From: Trochalopteron elliotii
Lineage: Eukaryota > Chordata > Aves > Passeriformes > Leiothrichidae
Direction: 5' to 3'
Assembly (NCBI GenBank): GCA_024734555.1
Contig: JANPWX010000619.1
Span: 484,894-548,893 of the forward strand
Length of the DNA: 64,000 nucleotides
The number at the start of each line of letters is the position of its first letter. Positions within the stretch are counted from its first letter, which is position 1. The notes under the pieces are model-generated. The model made no database searches and was not told the DNA's origin. It saw nothing but the letters and a program-made list of their open reading frames with translations. The position numbers were made by a program, and so were the translations under genes. Shown in pieces: positions 39,099 through 50,100 of this stretch.

Positions 39099-39647
39099 CG
39101 GGAGGTCAGGTACGGCACGGTAATGGTTGAATGCAAAATGGGCCGCAGCAGGAACCTCGGAGCAACGGCTGGAAGAGCAGGGCGGGCTCACCCAAGGCAG
39201 CAAGCCAGAGATAGCAGAAACTCCACAGCTGTAGCAGATGGAGAAGAGTCCTTTGTTTGGTGAGGTAGGGTGTTAATAAGGTCCCAGTGCTGTGGTTGCT
39301 CTTACGAGCAGAGCTCCACTCACAGTAGAAGGCAGCAGGAGACAGAACCCCGCAGTGGTGGTGAATTCTTCCCTCAGCGACTACAGCCTCCTTGCCCATC
39401 CAAATGCCGAGTGGGCAAAGAGCTAGCAGCTCCCCCAGCCCCTCTTTCCCCAACCCAATTCCCACAGTATCTCCGCCCTCTGAGAGAAGCCCTCGCATAA
39501 GAGGATTGCATTTAAGTGCCCTCCTCCCCTGGCTTGGCAACTTTTTTGTCTCTCTTAAGTACCCGGTCATTATTGTCTCCTCGCAACACATATGGCAGAA
39601 AATTCCCTGAGAGAAAGAAACAAAAGAAAGAATCCTAAACCCCAACA

Positions 39648-39652
39648 CCTCT
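39648..39652 (+). repeat. Target-site duplication, right copy (CCTCT)
   Basis: Identical to 38746-38750. Confidence 0.85.
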
Positions 39653-42600
39653 TCAAATGTATCTTCAATTTTATATAAAAGTCCTGATTTTCAAGTCCAG
39701 TGGAACACAGGATCTGAAGGGCTGGAGGGATCACATTGAAATTAACTTTTTCTGAAGCAGACTCGCAGCCATGGGTCCAGATAATACCAGTCTGGCATTG
39801 GTCACAAATTGGGCTTTGAGACTGGTTTTCCTTGCACCTGGAGATAATGAGCTCCTGAAGAGCAGTTACAGAAGTAGTAGCAGTAGTGTCCCATCTACAC
39901 TCTCTTAGTGAAATATGATTGTGCAACATGGTTACAGATGAAAGTGAAATAAACTAATAATTAAAAATCATCACTGCCAGTGATTTCTCCATAGCATACT
40001 GCTGAGGGATTTACTTATCTGGAAACAGGCAAGTGGGCTATTCTATCTGATGACAAAATTACTACTTATAGTTCCTGCTTTAGTAGGACAGTTTCCATAT
40101 GTTCTGTGCACTGCAAATATAGGAGAGATTCTTTCAGACTGTATCTCAGAGAACTGTTAGAAATTCTCAGGGGACAAGGTCTCTCCATTGCCTCTACAAG
40201 GAAATTGATAGAGACTGGCTTCCTAATTTTGATGACTTGAGGTGCAAAGTATGACCTCCTGTTCATCTTTAAGAATAGAATTAATAATTTTAATGATATT
40301 CTAGGACGTAAGCAAGAGTTTCTAGATACCAAGCAGAGTTCAATGTTTCTTTCATACAAATTTTCCCATTGCATTCAAGTGGTATTTTTAAAAGTGATGT
40401 CTCCCTCTCTTGGGGAATGTATTTATATTGTCATGGTATCGTGAGAACCTTCAAAACAGTTTTACTTGGAAACTAGTTTGTCTGAAAAGTTGCATTTGGA
40501 TTGTTGATAATTTTATAGGATTAGGTGCATGGATTAATGGCCTTCATACAAAGTCCAGTTTTTTAATTTCTGTGATAATTATTACAATGATGCCAAATGA
40601 AGTGGTAACTACAGGAACTGGGTGAGAAAGCAGTGATTGTCTGTGTTTTGATGGAAATTGCTGAGGGAATCTGTTTCCAGTCATCCACACAACATAGGCT
40701 TAGTCATAAAATCATTTAAAAATCTGTTTCTCAAAAAGAGACTGTGAAAAAAATACATTGTGTGGCTAGGTCGGCAGACTAAACCTAGGAGGTGATTCCT
40801 CCTGGAGATAAAATTTCTGCACTATGAAAGATGTAAAACTGATGGTATGTCCAAGCTGAAACTCCGAAATATCCGAGAAAAACCATAGTAAGGTTTTTAT
40901 GTACTACTTGTACTTAGTTTGGGGATGTTCACTATAACTGGTATGTTACTAATAAGATGATTTACATATTCATCTCCTCAGATCCGGTCTTTTTTGTCTC
41001 AGAGGAAGATGGCCTTTTGGATGACAGTAAGTTAAAGGATGGTTTTGACAGTACTAGTGCTTTATCAGTAAGAGTTCTGTAGCTCCCCTTGAGGGAGTAC
41101 TGTTTGGAGCAACATAAGAATATCGATGATTTTGCCTAGGAACGGGCCAGTTGTTCTTTCATATCAGCAAACCAAAATCCTGTGCAACTGTCTGAGCTAG
41201 TTCATGACCATGCAGACCAAATTTGAAGGTTAGGTACTGCCAAGACTAGAATACTCACTGACAAATGAGATCTTCCTTCTTCACAATGAAATTAATTTAT
41301 CTCAGTACTGCAAAAGGAAGCAAATCCCTGATGATGATGACCATTAAATGCTGCTCTTGAAGTTTACCCTAATGTTCCCTCAATACTTTCTTCTCAATTC
41401 AGTTTACAATTATGAATCCTTCTCGGCAGCTATTGGTATTTTCCTTTGCCTATTTGCCCTGTTGGGTTTTTTGATTATTTTTAATTAAATGCATTTCTTT
41501 ATTTTAATTGGATGTACATTCAGCATTTTTCTTCTTGTTTATAATGTCCATTTCTACTAATGTCTAAGTTTTCATCATTTCATCTTAAAACTTAACCTAA
41601 AAAAAAGAAAAATGAATCTTCAATTTCATTTTTACTGCAATCAACTTAATGCAGGATGTTGTCTGTCTACCAGAAAATATTGAAAGGCAGTCATAAAAAA
41701 CAATTAGCATGTGCCTTGGGAAGGAATCTGAAGAATCAAGATAAGATCTCAGTTAGAAGATTGTCTGTGAGGTTACCCAGACCATCTGTAGCACTGTCAC
41801 TGAACACAAGGCACAAGACCAGGAAATCTAGATATTTGCAACATGAAATACATGGGAACTCTGATGAAAAAACCCTAATTATTTTCTGTCTTCATAAACC
41901 AGAGTTGCAAAAGATGACATGTTGGGAACAGTTTAATAACCACAGATGCCCAGTGACAGGTAGTATTCTCCTCTAAAATAGCTTTACAATTATACTACAT
42001 TTTTAGGAAAATACTGCTTTTTTTCTTTACAAAGCTTCAGACAAATGTTGTTTGATGTTCCTGATGCCTCTGTAGTCTAAAATCAGTTAAATTTTGGCCT
42101 CACCAGTATCATATTAAGTATCACTAACACATCAGTCAGTGTGCCCTCGAGATTTTTTAATATAAATTTGTCCTTTTTCTTGGAAATAAATATGATATTC
42201 ACCCTGAATGCAGATGGTATCACTTTTTTACACTGTTATGAATTTTCTTTTCAAAATCCAATATTATTTTACATTTATAATGTAATTATCTTTTCTTTTA
42301 TTTCTGCCCCTATCCTGGTTTCTTTGCTGATTCTTATGTGACTATATCAGAAGTCTGTGTAGATCAGGGAAATTTTAGATGGTGGCTAAAAGCCTGTCAT
42401 TCTTCTTGTCTGGAGGCTTAGGAAACAGTGTAACTAGGCTGTAGAGATAGTCTATGAATGTCAAGAAATGATCCCTGAAATCTCTCAGGCCTTACTGTTT
42501 TACTGGTGAGCTTAGGGATTCTAAGGCTGACTTCGAGGAGAATGAGGCCACGCTTTGTAAGATATGCCAAAGGTAACAGATAAATGAAAATTTCAGAGAC

Positions 42601-43685
42601 AAGTCAGGCCTGAGCTGTGGACTGTTGTCTTTTATTACTTCATATGGAGTCCACATGATGATCAAATGGTTGCAATTACTCAGTTTTGGAGCAAGAGTCT
42701 AACAACTAATTAAAATAGCCATAAAAAGTAAGTTGATTTTCCTGTTTAACTGTGTTTTTTTAATTCAACACAAATTCAACTGAGCATTGAGTCTGGAAAA
42801 AACAAGTCATTCTTTCTTGCTCAGTTTTACTGTTCAGATTTTCAGCCTAGGCAATTTAAGTGGAAATAGTAAGAATAAGCTAGAATATCTTCCCTTATGC
42901 ATATAAATAATTATGAAGTTATTAAAACATGAAACATAAATTTGGTGCAAATGTTTCAGTAGAGAGTGTTGGAATGCAATACAGGAAAAATGAAAGGTGT
43001 GCACTAACTTCAGCATGGCATTTCAGATCTGAAATCTGTTTGACAACACTGTTAGGTTGGCTTGGCCATATGATAGGATCTCAAGAAAAATAATAATGCA
43101 AAGGAAATAGTAGCTAATTGCAGTTTTTGTTTATGAACTGATTCAGTGAAACATGTTAGATTGTATATCTTCTCTATAACTACATTATGCTAATTAGCTA
43201 ATAACACATTTTCCAAATGATTTTTAAATAGCTCTGTTTAGATTCTGACTCATACAAGTAGCAAGCTGTTACTTTTTTTGCATGAGCTACAGTTAGTGAT
43301 TAAAAATTATGTGCGTGACTCCAAAAGAAAAGTTCAAGTTTTAAATAATCATAAAAAATGCTTAGGCAGTCCAGTTGAGACACAAAATATGAAAGCGTTG
43401 TCATAATTAAAGGACTGAACAAAATTAGATTTATATTCTTTCTTTTTAAGTATATGAAAACAGGTCCTATGGACTTGCATTAAAACAATAAAGACTAATA
43501 CAAAATATAAAATTACATTTTTATAGTTATTATAATACATAAAAGGACAAAAAATAAAGATGTATTTTTGTAACTGTTTTAAGCCAGACTTATGACTTGG
43601 AATTTTCTAGGTTACTCCCTGCCTATGAATCAGACGCAAGTTACCCAACAACTGCCTGAATGTGTTCAGATTGCCAGTATAAAAC
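39653..43685. other. Unique AT-rich non-coding DNA
   Basis: No gene recognised. A minus frame (39570-39929, 119 codons) begins here and runs into the LTR. Its non-LTR part, about 92 codons, has balanced composition but no domain I know. Another frame at 41656-41976 (106 codons, basic) is also unrecognised. Both are probably chance. Confidence 0.6.
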
Positions 43686-43686
43686 T

Positions 43687-43748
43687 AAAAAAAAAAATAC
43701 CAAAAAAACACAAAAAAACCCCAAAAAACAAACAAACAAAAAACCCCC
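43687..43748. repeat. A/C-only low-complexity tract
   Basis: Apart from one T at 43698, only A and C occur here: runs of A interrupted by CC, CACA, CCCC and CAAACAAAC. It is strand-asymmetric, like the T/G tract at 48931-49053 on the opposite strand. Confidence 0.85.
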
Positions 43749-44891
43749 TCATGAAATAAAGATGAGAAGAAAACATCTTGGGGAAAAAATTGGGGAAAAA
43801 ATGTATTACATGTCATAGAGCTTTAGCCACTTCAAAAGTTTGTTTAAAAACAGCCCAATTGTTTAAAACACTTAATGAGAGATCTAAAGAAAAGCAATTA
43901 AGAATTTTGTGTATTTTTTTTATTTAAAAACATTCTTCTCAGTACAGGTTATAAAATGAAAAAATAAAAATAAATCCTCACAGATTCATATTTTTCTAAA
44001 TGGTATCCAACTGTATAGGACAGTAGGATTAGTCACCTACAAGAACTCATAAAACTACTCAAACAACTAGAAATTATTCCGTATCTTATGCATTATACTT
44101 GGCATTTCAAAACATCAATATTGAATTTGGTCATTAAAATTGTTTTTCCTTTTGGTGTGACAGTGGGCTTATAAACACGGGTCTCAAAATCAGGCTACAT
44201 AGAAATAGGAATATTCTAACCTGTAATGAACACTTTGTACATCACTTTGTGTGCTTTGAACATCACTTTGTATCCTCATTTTGCAAATTCGTTGCTGAAG
44301 GATAAGTAAAGGGGTCAAAAGTGTGCAAAGTTAACAAGAAGGTTCACTTTCATTTTTTTCAGTCATTTGGGAGTGTTTTGAATTGGTACTCTTTTGGTAA
44401 TCCTTCTGAGATCATAGTTTTCATGTTTTGCAGCATTTCAATTCCAAATTAATACCCACATCAGAAAAAAAATCAACATATCTTCTTCTAATAAAACACT
44501 ACATTTATAGATATTGCTGAGAAATTTATGATTAAGACTTCTAATTATCAGTCCTAAGTATTAAATTATTATATAGGTTCATATGCATCATACTAATTAT
44601 GCTAACCTTGTCTGCACAAAGTTTTCATTTAGAACAGACTTGCCTGAGGAACTCTTTCTGAATCTCATATGGCTGGGTTAAGCTTAGAAATTCCATTGAT
44701 CACTGTTTTACTGTTTGAATTGAGCAAATACAGGCAATAGTGTTTTCATGCAATACTGTAGTATTACTTAGTGGAATGATCTCATCTCTCTTCTGCATTA
44801 TCTTCCTGTCTGCATGGAAAGCGCAAGACAGAAAAGGATAATGATAAATTAAACCTTTTATGAAGTGCCCTTCTGAGGCCCTTGAAAGTGC
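43749..44891. other. Unique AT-rich non-coding DNA
   Basis: Nothing recognised. A short direct repeat, ACATCACTTTGT, occurs at about 44239 and 44260. Confidence 0.6.
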
Positions 44892-44907
44892 TTTTTTTTT
44901 TTTTTTT
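44892..44907 (+). repeat. Poly(T) tract, 16 T
   Basis: Homopolymer run only. Confidence 0.85.
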
Positions 44908-47788
44908 GAGAACTATTAAGAGTATGCTAAAACTCCAAGCAAAAATTCCATCAAAGACCTGACCATTTCATCACCTTATGTTTCTGTAGTCTACATCATA
45001 TTTCAAATTCCAAGACAGTAGAACATGTCTAGAGATGCTTTTAGCAAAAGTTAAAATACATGTAATTTTTTTAACTCTGGTATTCATTTGCTACTGAGTA
45101 TCAGAATAATTTTTTTCATGGTGAGAACAGTAATGCTGAAACTTCAATTCACATTTAAAAATTAATTTAAATAGTCTGCCACCTCCCCTTTCCTCTGTAC
45201 AATTAATGATAGGTCCGTAGAAAATACAAAAGCCCAAGTATAGGTGTCAGAATCCAAAAGTCCTTCATGCACACAGCCAAATTGCTGGGGCAGAGAACCC
45301 CATTCTTATTTTCATGCTCTTCTACATATATTGAATTTTGTATTCTTTCCTGTATGGCAGCATGGCTTTAGAAAAAGTTAGGAAATATTCCCTGAAAGGT
45401 GTGATCAAAAGCTAAGCTGTCTTGGACTTGTGTTGCAGAGCCTTTAACATTGGTGTACTTTCATATTTAAGAGCCAGTGGTACACTGTTTCCACATTAGC
45501 TGTACAGCTTCAGCTCATCTTCTGATATTCTGCTCTAGGTAGGCAAATCTGCTCTGAGAATCTTAGCAGAACTTGTGGAAGCATATTTCTGGGGGAGTGC
45601 CAAAAACTTTCTGGCAGCTCAAGGAAATTATGGATAGATAGAGGAACTTAACCATAATTCTTTGGAAAACCTCTAAGAAATGAACAGATACTGACAACAC
45701 ATGCTAGACCTTTTCTCAAGAAGAGAACCAGAAAAGTGCTCTGATGTGAGCTCTTGCTCCAAACTCAGAGTCTGAAAAGCAGCAGTAACAACACAACTGT
45801 GGTGTGTCAGCAGAGGCAATCCTGGCAATGGGAATGAGGAAGCAGCACCGAAAACTGCAGCTGATAGGAGCTATGGCCATAGCAGCTCCCCATCTGTGGT
45901 AGGCGCTATCAGTACTTGACAATTATGTCACCTATATGGAACATCTTTTTTAGACCTAAACATTGCTCATAGACTGGTGGATCAGAGTTAGATTTAATTC
46001 TAGCATGTGTCTCTCTTAGATACAATCAAACTGGAGGGAGAAAAGCTTCAATACCTTTTGGCTTAGTGACCTGTAACACTGCAGTGCATTGTAATCACAG
46101 CAGTAATACTGTCGCCTGCAAGTGTGACTGCCTAGCTGTAAAACACAGGCATTTCTCAAAATGTGAGAGCCCTTGTTGATAATTCTGACACGCTTTACCT
46201 TCAATAAGCCTAAGGGAGCTTCTGCAATCCTGAATGTGTAATAGAAGGAAGGAGTAGTGGTTTATATTTACTTCTGTCTAAGTCTGGCAAACTTCTGGTC
46301 TGCATTTATTTTCTTTCCAGACAAAGGGTATAATGCCAGAACTTTAAATGACACACACAATGGAAATTATTGTCTCAATTTATTAATGTTTAGATTCCCA
46401 AGGGACACCTGCTAACATTTCTCTACTAAGATTGTCAGTTAGGCACTTTGACCAAGTTCTTAGCCCTATGGCTTGTGTAATGTGGGTCTGTTGTAAATTA
46501 GGTGCACAGTTGCAGCATTTTGTGATCATCTAAGGGAAAAATCATAGTCAGGATCCAAGTAAAAATTGTTTGTGTCTTGATAATTCTTGTTGTTCAAAGG
46601 CTTCATTGTCTCCTTTCTGATAGTGAATGAAACCTCTGTATTATCTGAAGTTTGAATTAATTCCTTTTTTATTTGTGAATTTGCTTTTTCACATTTCACC
46701 AGTGACCATACACAATTAAGTCATTCCATTGCAATAAAAACTTTTTTAGGACTTGCATATCATTGATTATAATTGGAAAATAAAAAAAAAATCTGGACAG
46801 ATGATTGTTCATTGAGGGTGATACATGCATCATCCTCAAATGCACCAAGGATGCAATTAAAATTGCAGCAGTGATTCTTGGGTATTTTTCCAGTTTCTTT
46901 TCCTTTAGCGGCAATGGTAGCAAAACAAGTTTGCAGAATACAAGAGTTTTGGTAATTTCAAGTGAGTTTACTATTAAATAGAATTCAAAAATCAAGAAAG
47001 AAAGAACATTCTTTTTGAAAATTGGAAATCCTTGAACTTCCTCCTCTTTATGACAAACTTTGCTAAACACCAGAGAGGTTGGAAACTTGGTCTTGCAACA
47101 ATGGAGAACTAGACCTACTCATATTTTAACATCTGTTTGCTTCTTACAATCTAAAAAGTGCCCTGTGAAAATCATAATTTATTTTGTTAGAATATAAAGC
47201 TCTTAAGAATGAAAAGAAAAATTGTACAACAAGTATGGGATAGAGAGTGTGTGCATAGATTTCTGTATCATTAACTAGATGACTGCAAATATTTCCAACC
47301 ATTTTGAGGGAACTACTTAGATCTTTGTTTCTAATGACAAAGTCTTTTTTTTACACTTTAAATGTCATAAAAGAAGCTGTCTCAGTAAAACAAGGACACT
47401 GTGATCCAGAAAAGGTTTAATTCAGAGCACTAACAATCTTCCTTCTTTATTTCAACTGCAGTGTCATGCTATGACGTAGCAGCAGTAATATTGTTGTTTA
47501 TCCTCTAACCTATATTTTATATACTTTTTATGCTGAAAAAATAAGAAATACTAATTTCAAACCAACATTTTGAAACTTTTCAAAATAAAAATTTCTATGG
47601 TGAGAGTTAGTTTCTTCTTTCCTATATGTTTGTTGATTCTTCCCAATTTGTATTTTTCCCTTTCTGCCTCCTAGATTTAATGTTTTTGTCTTTTTGGTTC
47701 CAGTCTGAATTAAAATTTTCAATTTTCAATCTCTGTGCACTGATGAATTTGAAATTACTTTTATTTTTTCTCTACCTGTAAATTTGCC
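44908..47788. other. Unique non-coding DNA
   Basis: No gene recognised. The 124-codon minus frame at 46696-47070 is hydrophobic and lysine-rich with no recognisable domain. A slightly GC-richer patch occurs near 45.75-45.9 kb. Confidence 0.6.
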
Positions 47789-47817
47789 TAGCAGATGATA
47801 GCTTATATCATCTGCTA
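47789..47817. repeat. Perfect 12-bp hairpin with adjacent direct repeat
   Basis: Arms TAGCAGATGATA and TATCATCTGCTA are perfectly complementary around the loop GCTTA. Immediately after, ATCACCTGAT occurs twice within about 30 bases, so the region is locally repeated in both senses. Confidence 0.85.
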
Positions 47818-48809
47818 TCACCTGATTTCTTAGTGATATCACCTGATCATATGCCATTACAAGCTACTGTGAAATGAGCAGTGACATTGTTCTTCTAAGC
47901 AGTTTTTATCAATAATATAAATTGCAATTATTGGTCAAACAAGTTTTTCCATTCCAGCTGATTACAGTAAACACCTTTGTTTTAAACTCACAATGATGGT
48001 TAATTTTCTTGGGTATATCGGTGTTAATTGAGCCAAATATCCATCTTTCACCTGCATATCAAAATATAATCACCATCAGGGTGTCTGAAAACATGAATCA
48101 TTGAAAACAAAGTAATTCTGTTTGTCAGGAGCTGTGATTATTATATGAGAACCATACTGTTAGGTATCCTTTTTAAAAAAGCATGACATACCAAATTGCT
48201 GAAAACTGGTGTTTACCACTGTAGCATTTCATTCTTGTCATGTTAAATCTTGTCACTTTTTGTTATGTTGTTTCTCATCATATCGCAGTTGGATGTGACA
48301 CATTCAATTACATGGCATGACTCATTGCAACCTGAGAAATTGTAGATTTGTTGGGAAAAAAGAAATGTTACTATAGAGGATGAAGCTTTTCAAAAGCCTT
48401 CTTGATAGAATATGTTACTGACATTGCCTTTTTTCTCTTATAAATGAGTACTCTTTTACATATCTTACACTTCATTCTGATCCCCTACTCTTGCTTTTTT
48501 ATTTTCAGAAGTTATTTATGGTTTGTAGCTTTAAAAAAATCTACATAAAGGTCAGATGTAGTTATACTTTACAAATGTAACATACATATATATGAACATC
48601 ATCTCTTAACTACATGTTCACATATGTCATAGCAGTACCTTTCTATTATGTATCTAGGTTGACCTATTTTGCAGAATGTGATTTTAGGAGCAAAAGTTAG
48701 GTATCATTGAGTTCTTAATAGAAAGTTTTTTGTTAAAACTGTTTCTGGACCAAGTGCCATGTACACTCACAAAAGCCAAAAGGCAGGTTTTAGCAATTAA
48801 GTTGACAGA
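47818..48809. other. Unique AT-rich non-coding DNA
   Basis: Nothing identifiable apart from the short ATCACCTGAT repeat at its start. Confidence 0.6.
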
Positions 48810-48869
48810 TCACAGTCATGGAATCAGAGGACAGTTGATTTTGGAAAGGATCTCTAGAGGTCATCTGGT

Positions 48870-50095
48870 CTAACTGCCCTGTTTGAGAAGGGCAAACAGG
48901 TGCAGGATGCCCAGGACCATGTCCAAAACGTTGGTGGGGGGGGTTTTGGTGGGGTTTTTTGGTGGTATTTTTTGGTTGGGTTTTGGGGTTTTTTTGTTGT
49001 GGGGTGTTGTTGTTGTTGGGTTTGGGTTTTTTTGGTTTGTTTTTTTTTTTTTTACCATCTTGAGGAATGGAGATTCCACAATGTCCAAGGGCAACCTGTC
49101 CCATTGTTCAGTCACCCTCACAGTAAAAAAACAAACAAAAGTGTATTGTTGTGTTCATATGGAACATCCTGTGTTTCAGTTTGTGCCCACGTTCCTGTCA
49201 CCAGGCACTATTGAAGAGAGCTTGGATCTGTCTTCTTTGAACCCTCCCTTCAGGTATTTAAACACATTGACAAGATCCCCCCAAGCCATCTCTTCTCCAG
49301 GCTAAAGTCTCACCTTGCTCAGCCTCTCCTCTTAGAAACGATGCCCCAATGCCTTAATCATCTTAGTGGCCTCACAGTGACCTCTCTCTAGTAGCTCCAG
49401 GTCTCTGTTGTACTGAGTAGCCCAGAAACAGATACAACATTTCAGAGAAGACCTCAACAGTGTTGATTACAGGGGAAGGATTACCTGCCCCAACCTGGTG
49501 GAAACAGTTGTCCTCATGCAGTCCATGATGCCACTAACCATCTTTGCCTCAAGGGTGCATTGCTGCCTGACATTCAGAGTTATGTTCCCTGGATCCTGGA
49601 TGTCCTTTTCCACAAAGCAGCTTTTTGGTTAGTTGGTCCCCAGCATAACACTGGAGCATGGGGCTGTTCCTCACTGCATTTTCCTTTGTTGAACTGCACG
49701 AGGTCAGTGACTTCCTGTCAGCCCATTTCTCCAGCCTGGGAAGGTGCCTTGGAATAGCAGCACAAGTCTGGCGTATCAGCCAGTCTTCCCAGTTCTGTAT
49801 CACCAGCACACTTTCTGAGGGTAGACTCTTCCCCATCACCCAGCTCATTGACAAAGATGCTGAAAAGAATCAGGCCTAGTATAGATCCATGGGGTACACC
49901 ACTACATACTGGCCTCGCACAAGACGTTGTGTCTCCAAACTCATTCAGTCAGTTTTTAATCCATTTCACTGCCTGTTTATCCAGCCCATACTTCACCAGT
50001 TCTCTAGGAGAATCCTGTGGGAGATAGTGCTAAAAGCATTAATGAAGTCTATGTAAAACATCTATTGCTCTCACCTCACCTACCATGCTAGTCGT
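48870..50095 (-). pseudogene. Decayed CR1 ORF2 (reverse transcriptase C-terminal part)
   Basis: Read on the minus strand in successive frames, from about 50061 downwards: MFYIDFINAFSTISH corresponds to the palm motif YLDFSKAFDTVSH, with the second Asp replaced by Ser. KYGLDKQAVKWIKN is followed by a stop. SGVPHGSILGLILFSIF corresponds to SGVPQGSVLGPVLFNIF. CAGD stands where FADD carries the catalytic aspartates, so the active site is lost. LEKWADRK and LKHRMFHMN follow, and VTEQWDRLPLDIVES lies close to the natural C terminus. LDMVLGILHLF follows after a low-complexity insertion. The endonuclease domain and ORF1 are absent through 5' truncation. It cannot encode an active enzyme. Confidence 0.88.
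48931..49053 (+). repeat. T/G-only tract inserted in CR1, multiple G-quadruplex motifs
   Basis: These 123 bases contain no C and a single A. Runs of G (3 to 8) alternate with runs of T. It splits the CR1 sequence between the part coding FLKMV and the part coding LDMVLG. Compared with the remembered CR1 consensus the net gain is about 39 codons, and the minus frame stays open across it (49121 to 48870), encoding K, P, N, T and Q repeats. The plus strand offers several overlapping quadruplex patterns. Confidence 0.85.
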
Positions 50096-50100
50096 ATGTA

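Larger units (their letters stand above)
38751..39647 (-). mobile_element. Solo LTR of an avian endogenous retrovirus, complete, with perfect TSD
   Basis: An 897-base element starting TGTCTCGGTTTG and ending CCCCAACA, so it has TG...CA ends. It is flanked by identical CCTCT copies. The sequence matches my memory of a passerine LTR family. Orientation is inferred as minus, because the minus strand has AGTAAAGAACTG near one end where related copies carry AATAAAGAACTG, a polyadenylation signal. That leaves U3 starting TGTTGGGGTTTAGG at 39647. The middle (about 38990-39200) is GC- and CpG-rich, unlike older repeats here, suggesting limited CpG decay. A 180-codon minus frame at 39106-39648 lies almost wholly inside and is not a retroviral gene. 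No internal provirus remains. Confidence 0.9.
48810..50100 (-). mobile_element. CR1 LINE, about 1.3 kb, minus orientation, 5'-truncated
   Basis: The 3' end lies near 48810 (TCATGGAATCAGAGG, a decayed terminal repeat) and the copy runs to about 50100, where similarity stops. The minus strand encodes the reverse-transcriptase palm region to the C terminus of ORF2. The copy is interrupted by a T/G-only tract at 48931-49053. Many substitutions, stops and frame changes show it is old. The left boundary has no clear target duplication, as usual for CR1. Confidence 0.93.

Noticed and set aside
38990..39200. CpG-island promoter of a host gene
   Set aside because: The CpG-rich stretch lies wholly inside the LTR, and no exon follows on either strand.
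39106..39648. Longest open frame in the window, 180 codons, minus strand
   Set aside because: It lies almost exactly within the solo LTR, has no recognisable domain and reflects GC-rich sequence that contains few stops.
39570..39929. 119-codon minus frame with fairly protein-like composition
   Set aside because: It crosses the LTR boundary, so any ancestral frame would have been shorter. No domain or clear splice context was recognised, so it is kept only as a remote possibility.
41656..41976. 106-codon basic plus-strand frame
   Set aside because: No domain recognised, no promoter or splice context, and length is not unusual for 64 kb read in six frames.
46696..47070. 124-codon minus-strand frame
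   Set aside because: Low-complexity hydrophobic and basic composition typical of AT-rich chance frames; no domain or flanking gene signals.
48883..49305. 140-codon plus-strand frame rich in Gly, Phe and Val
   Set aside because: It is antisense to CR1 ORF2 and opened by the T/G-only tract, which contains no stop codon possibilities except through A. Not a gene.
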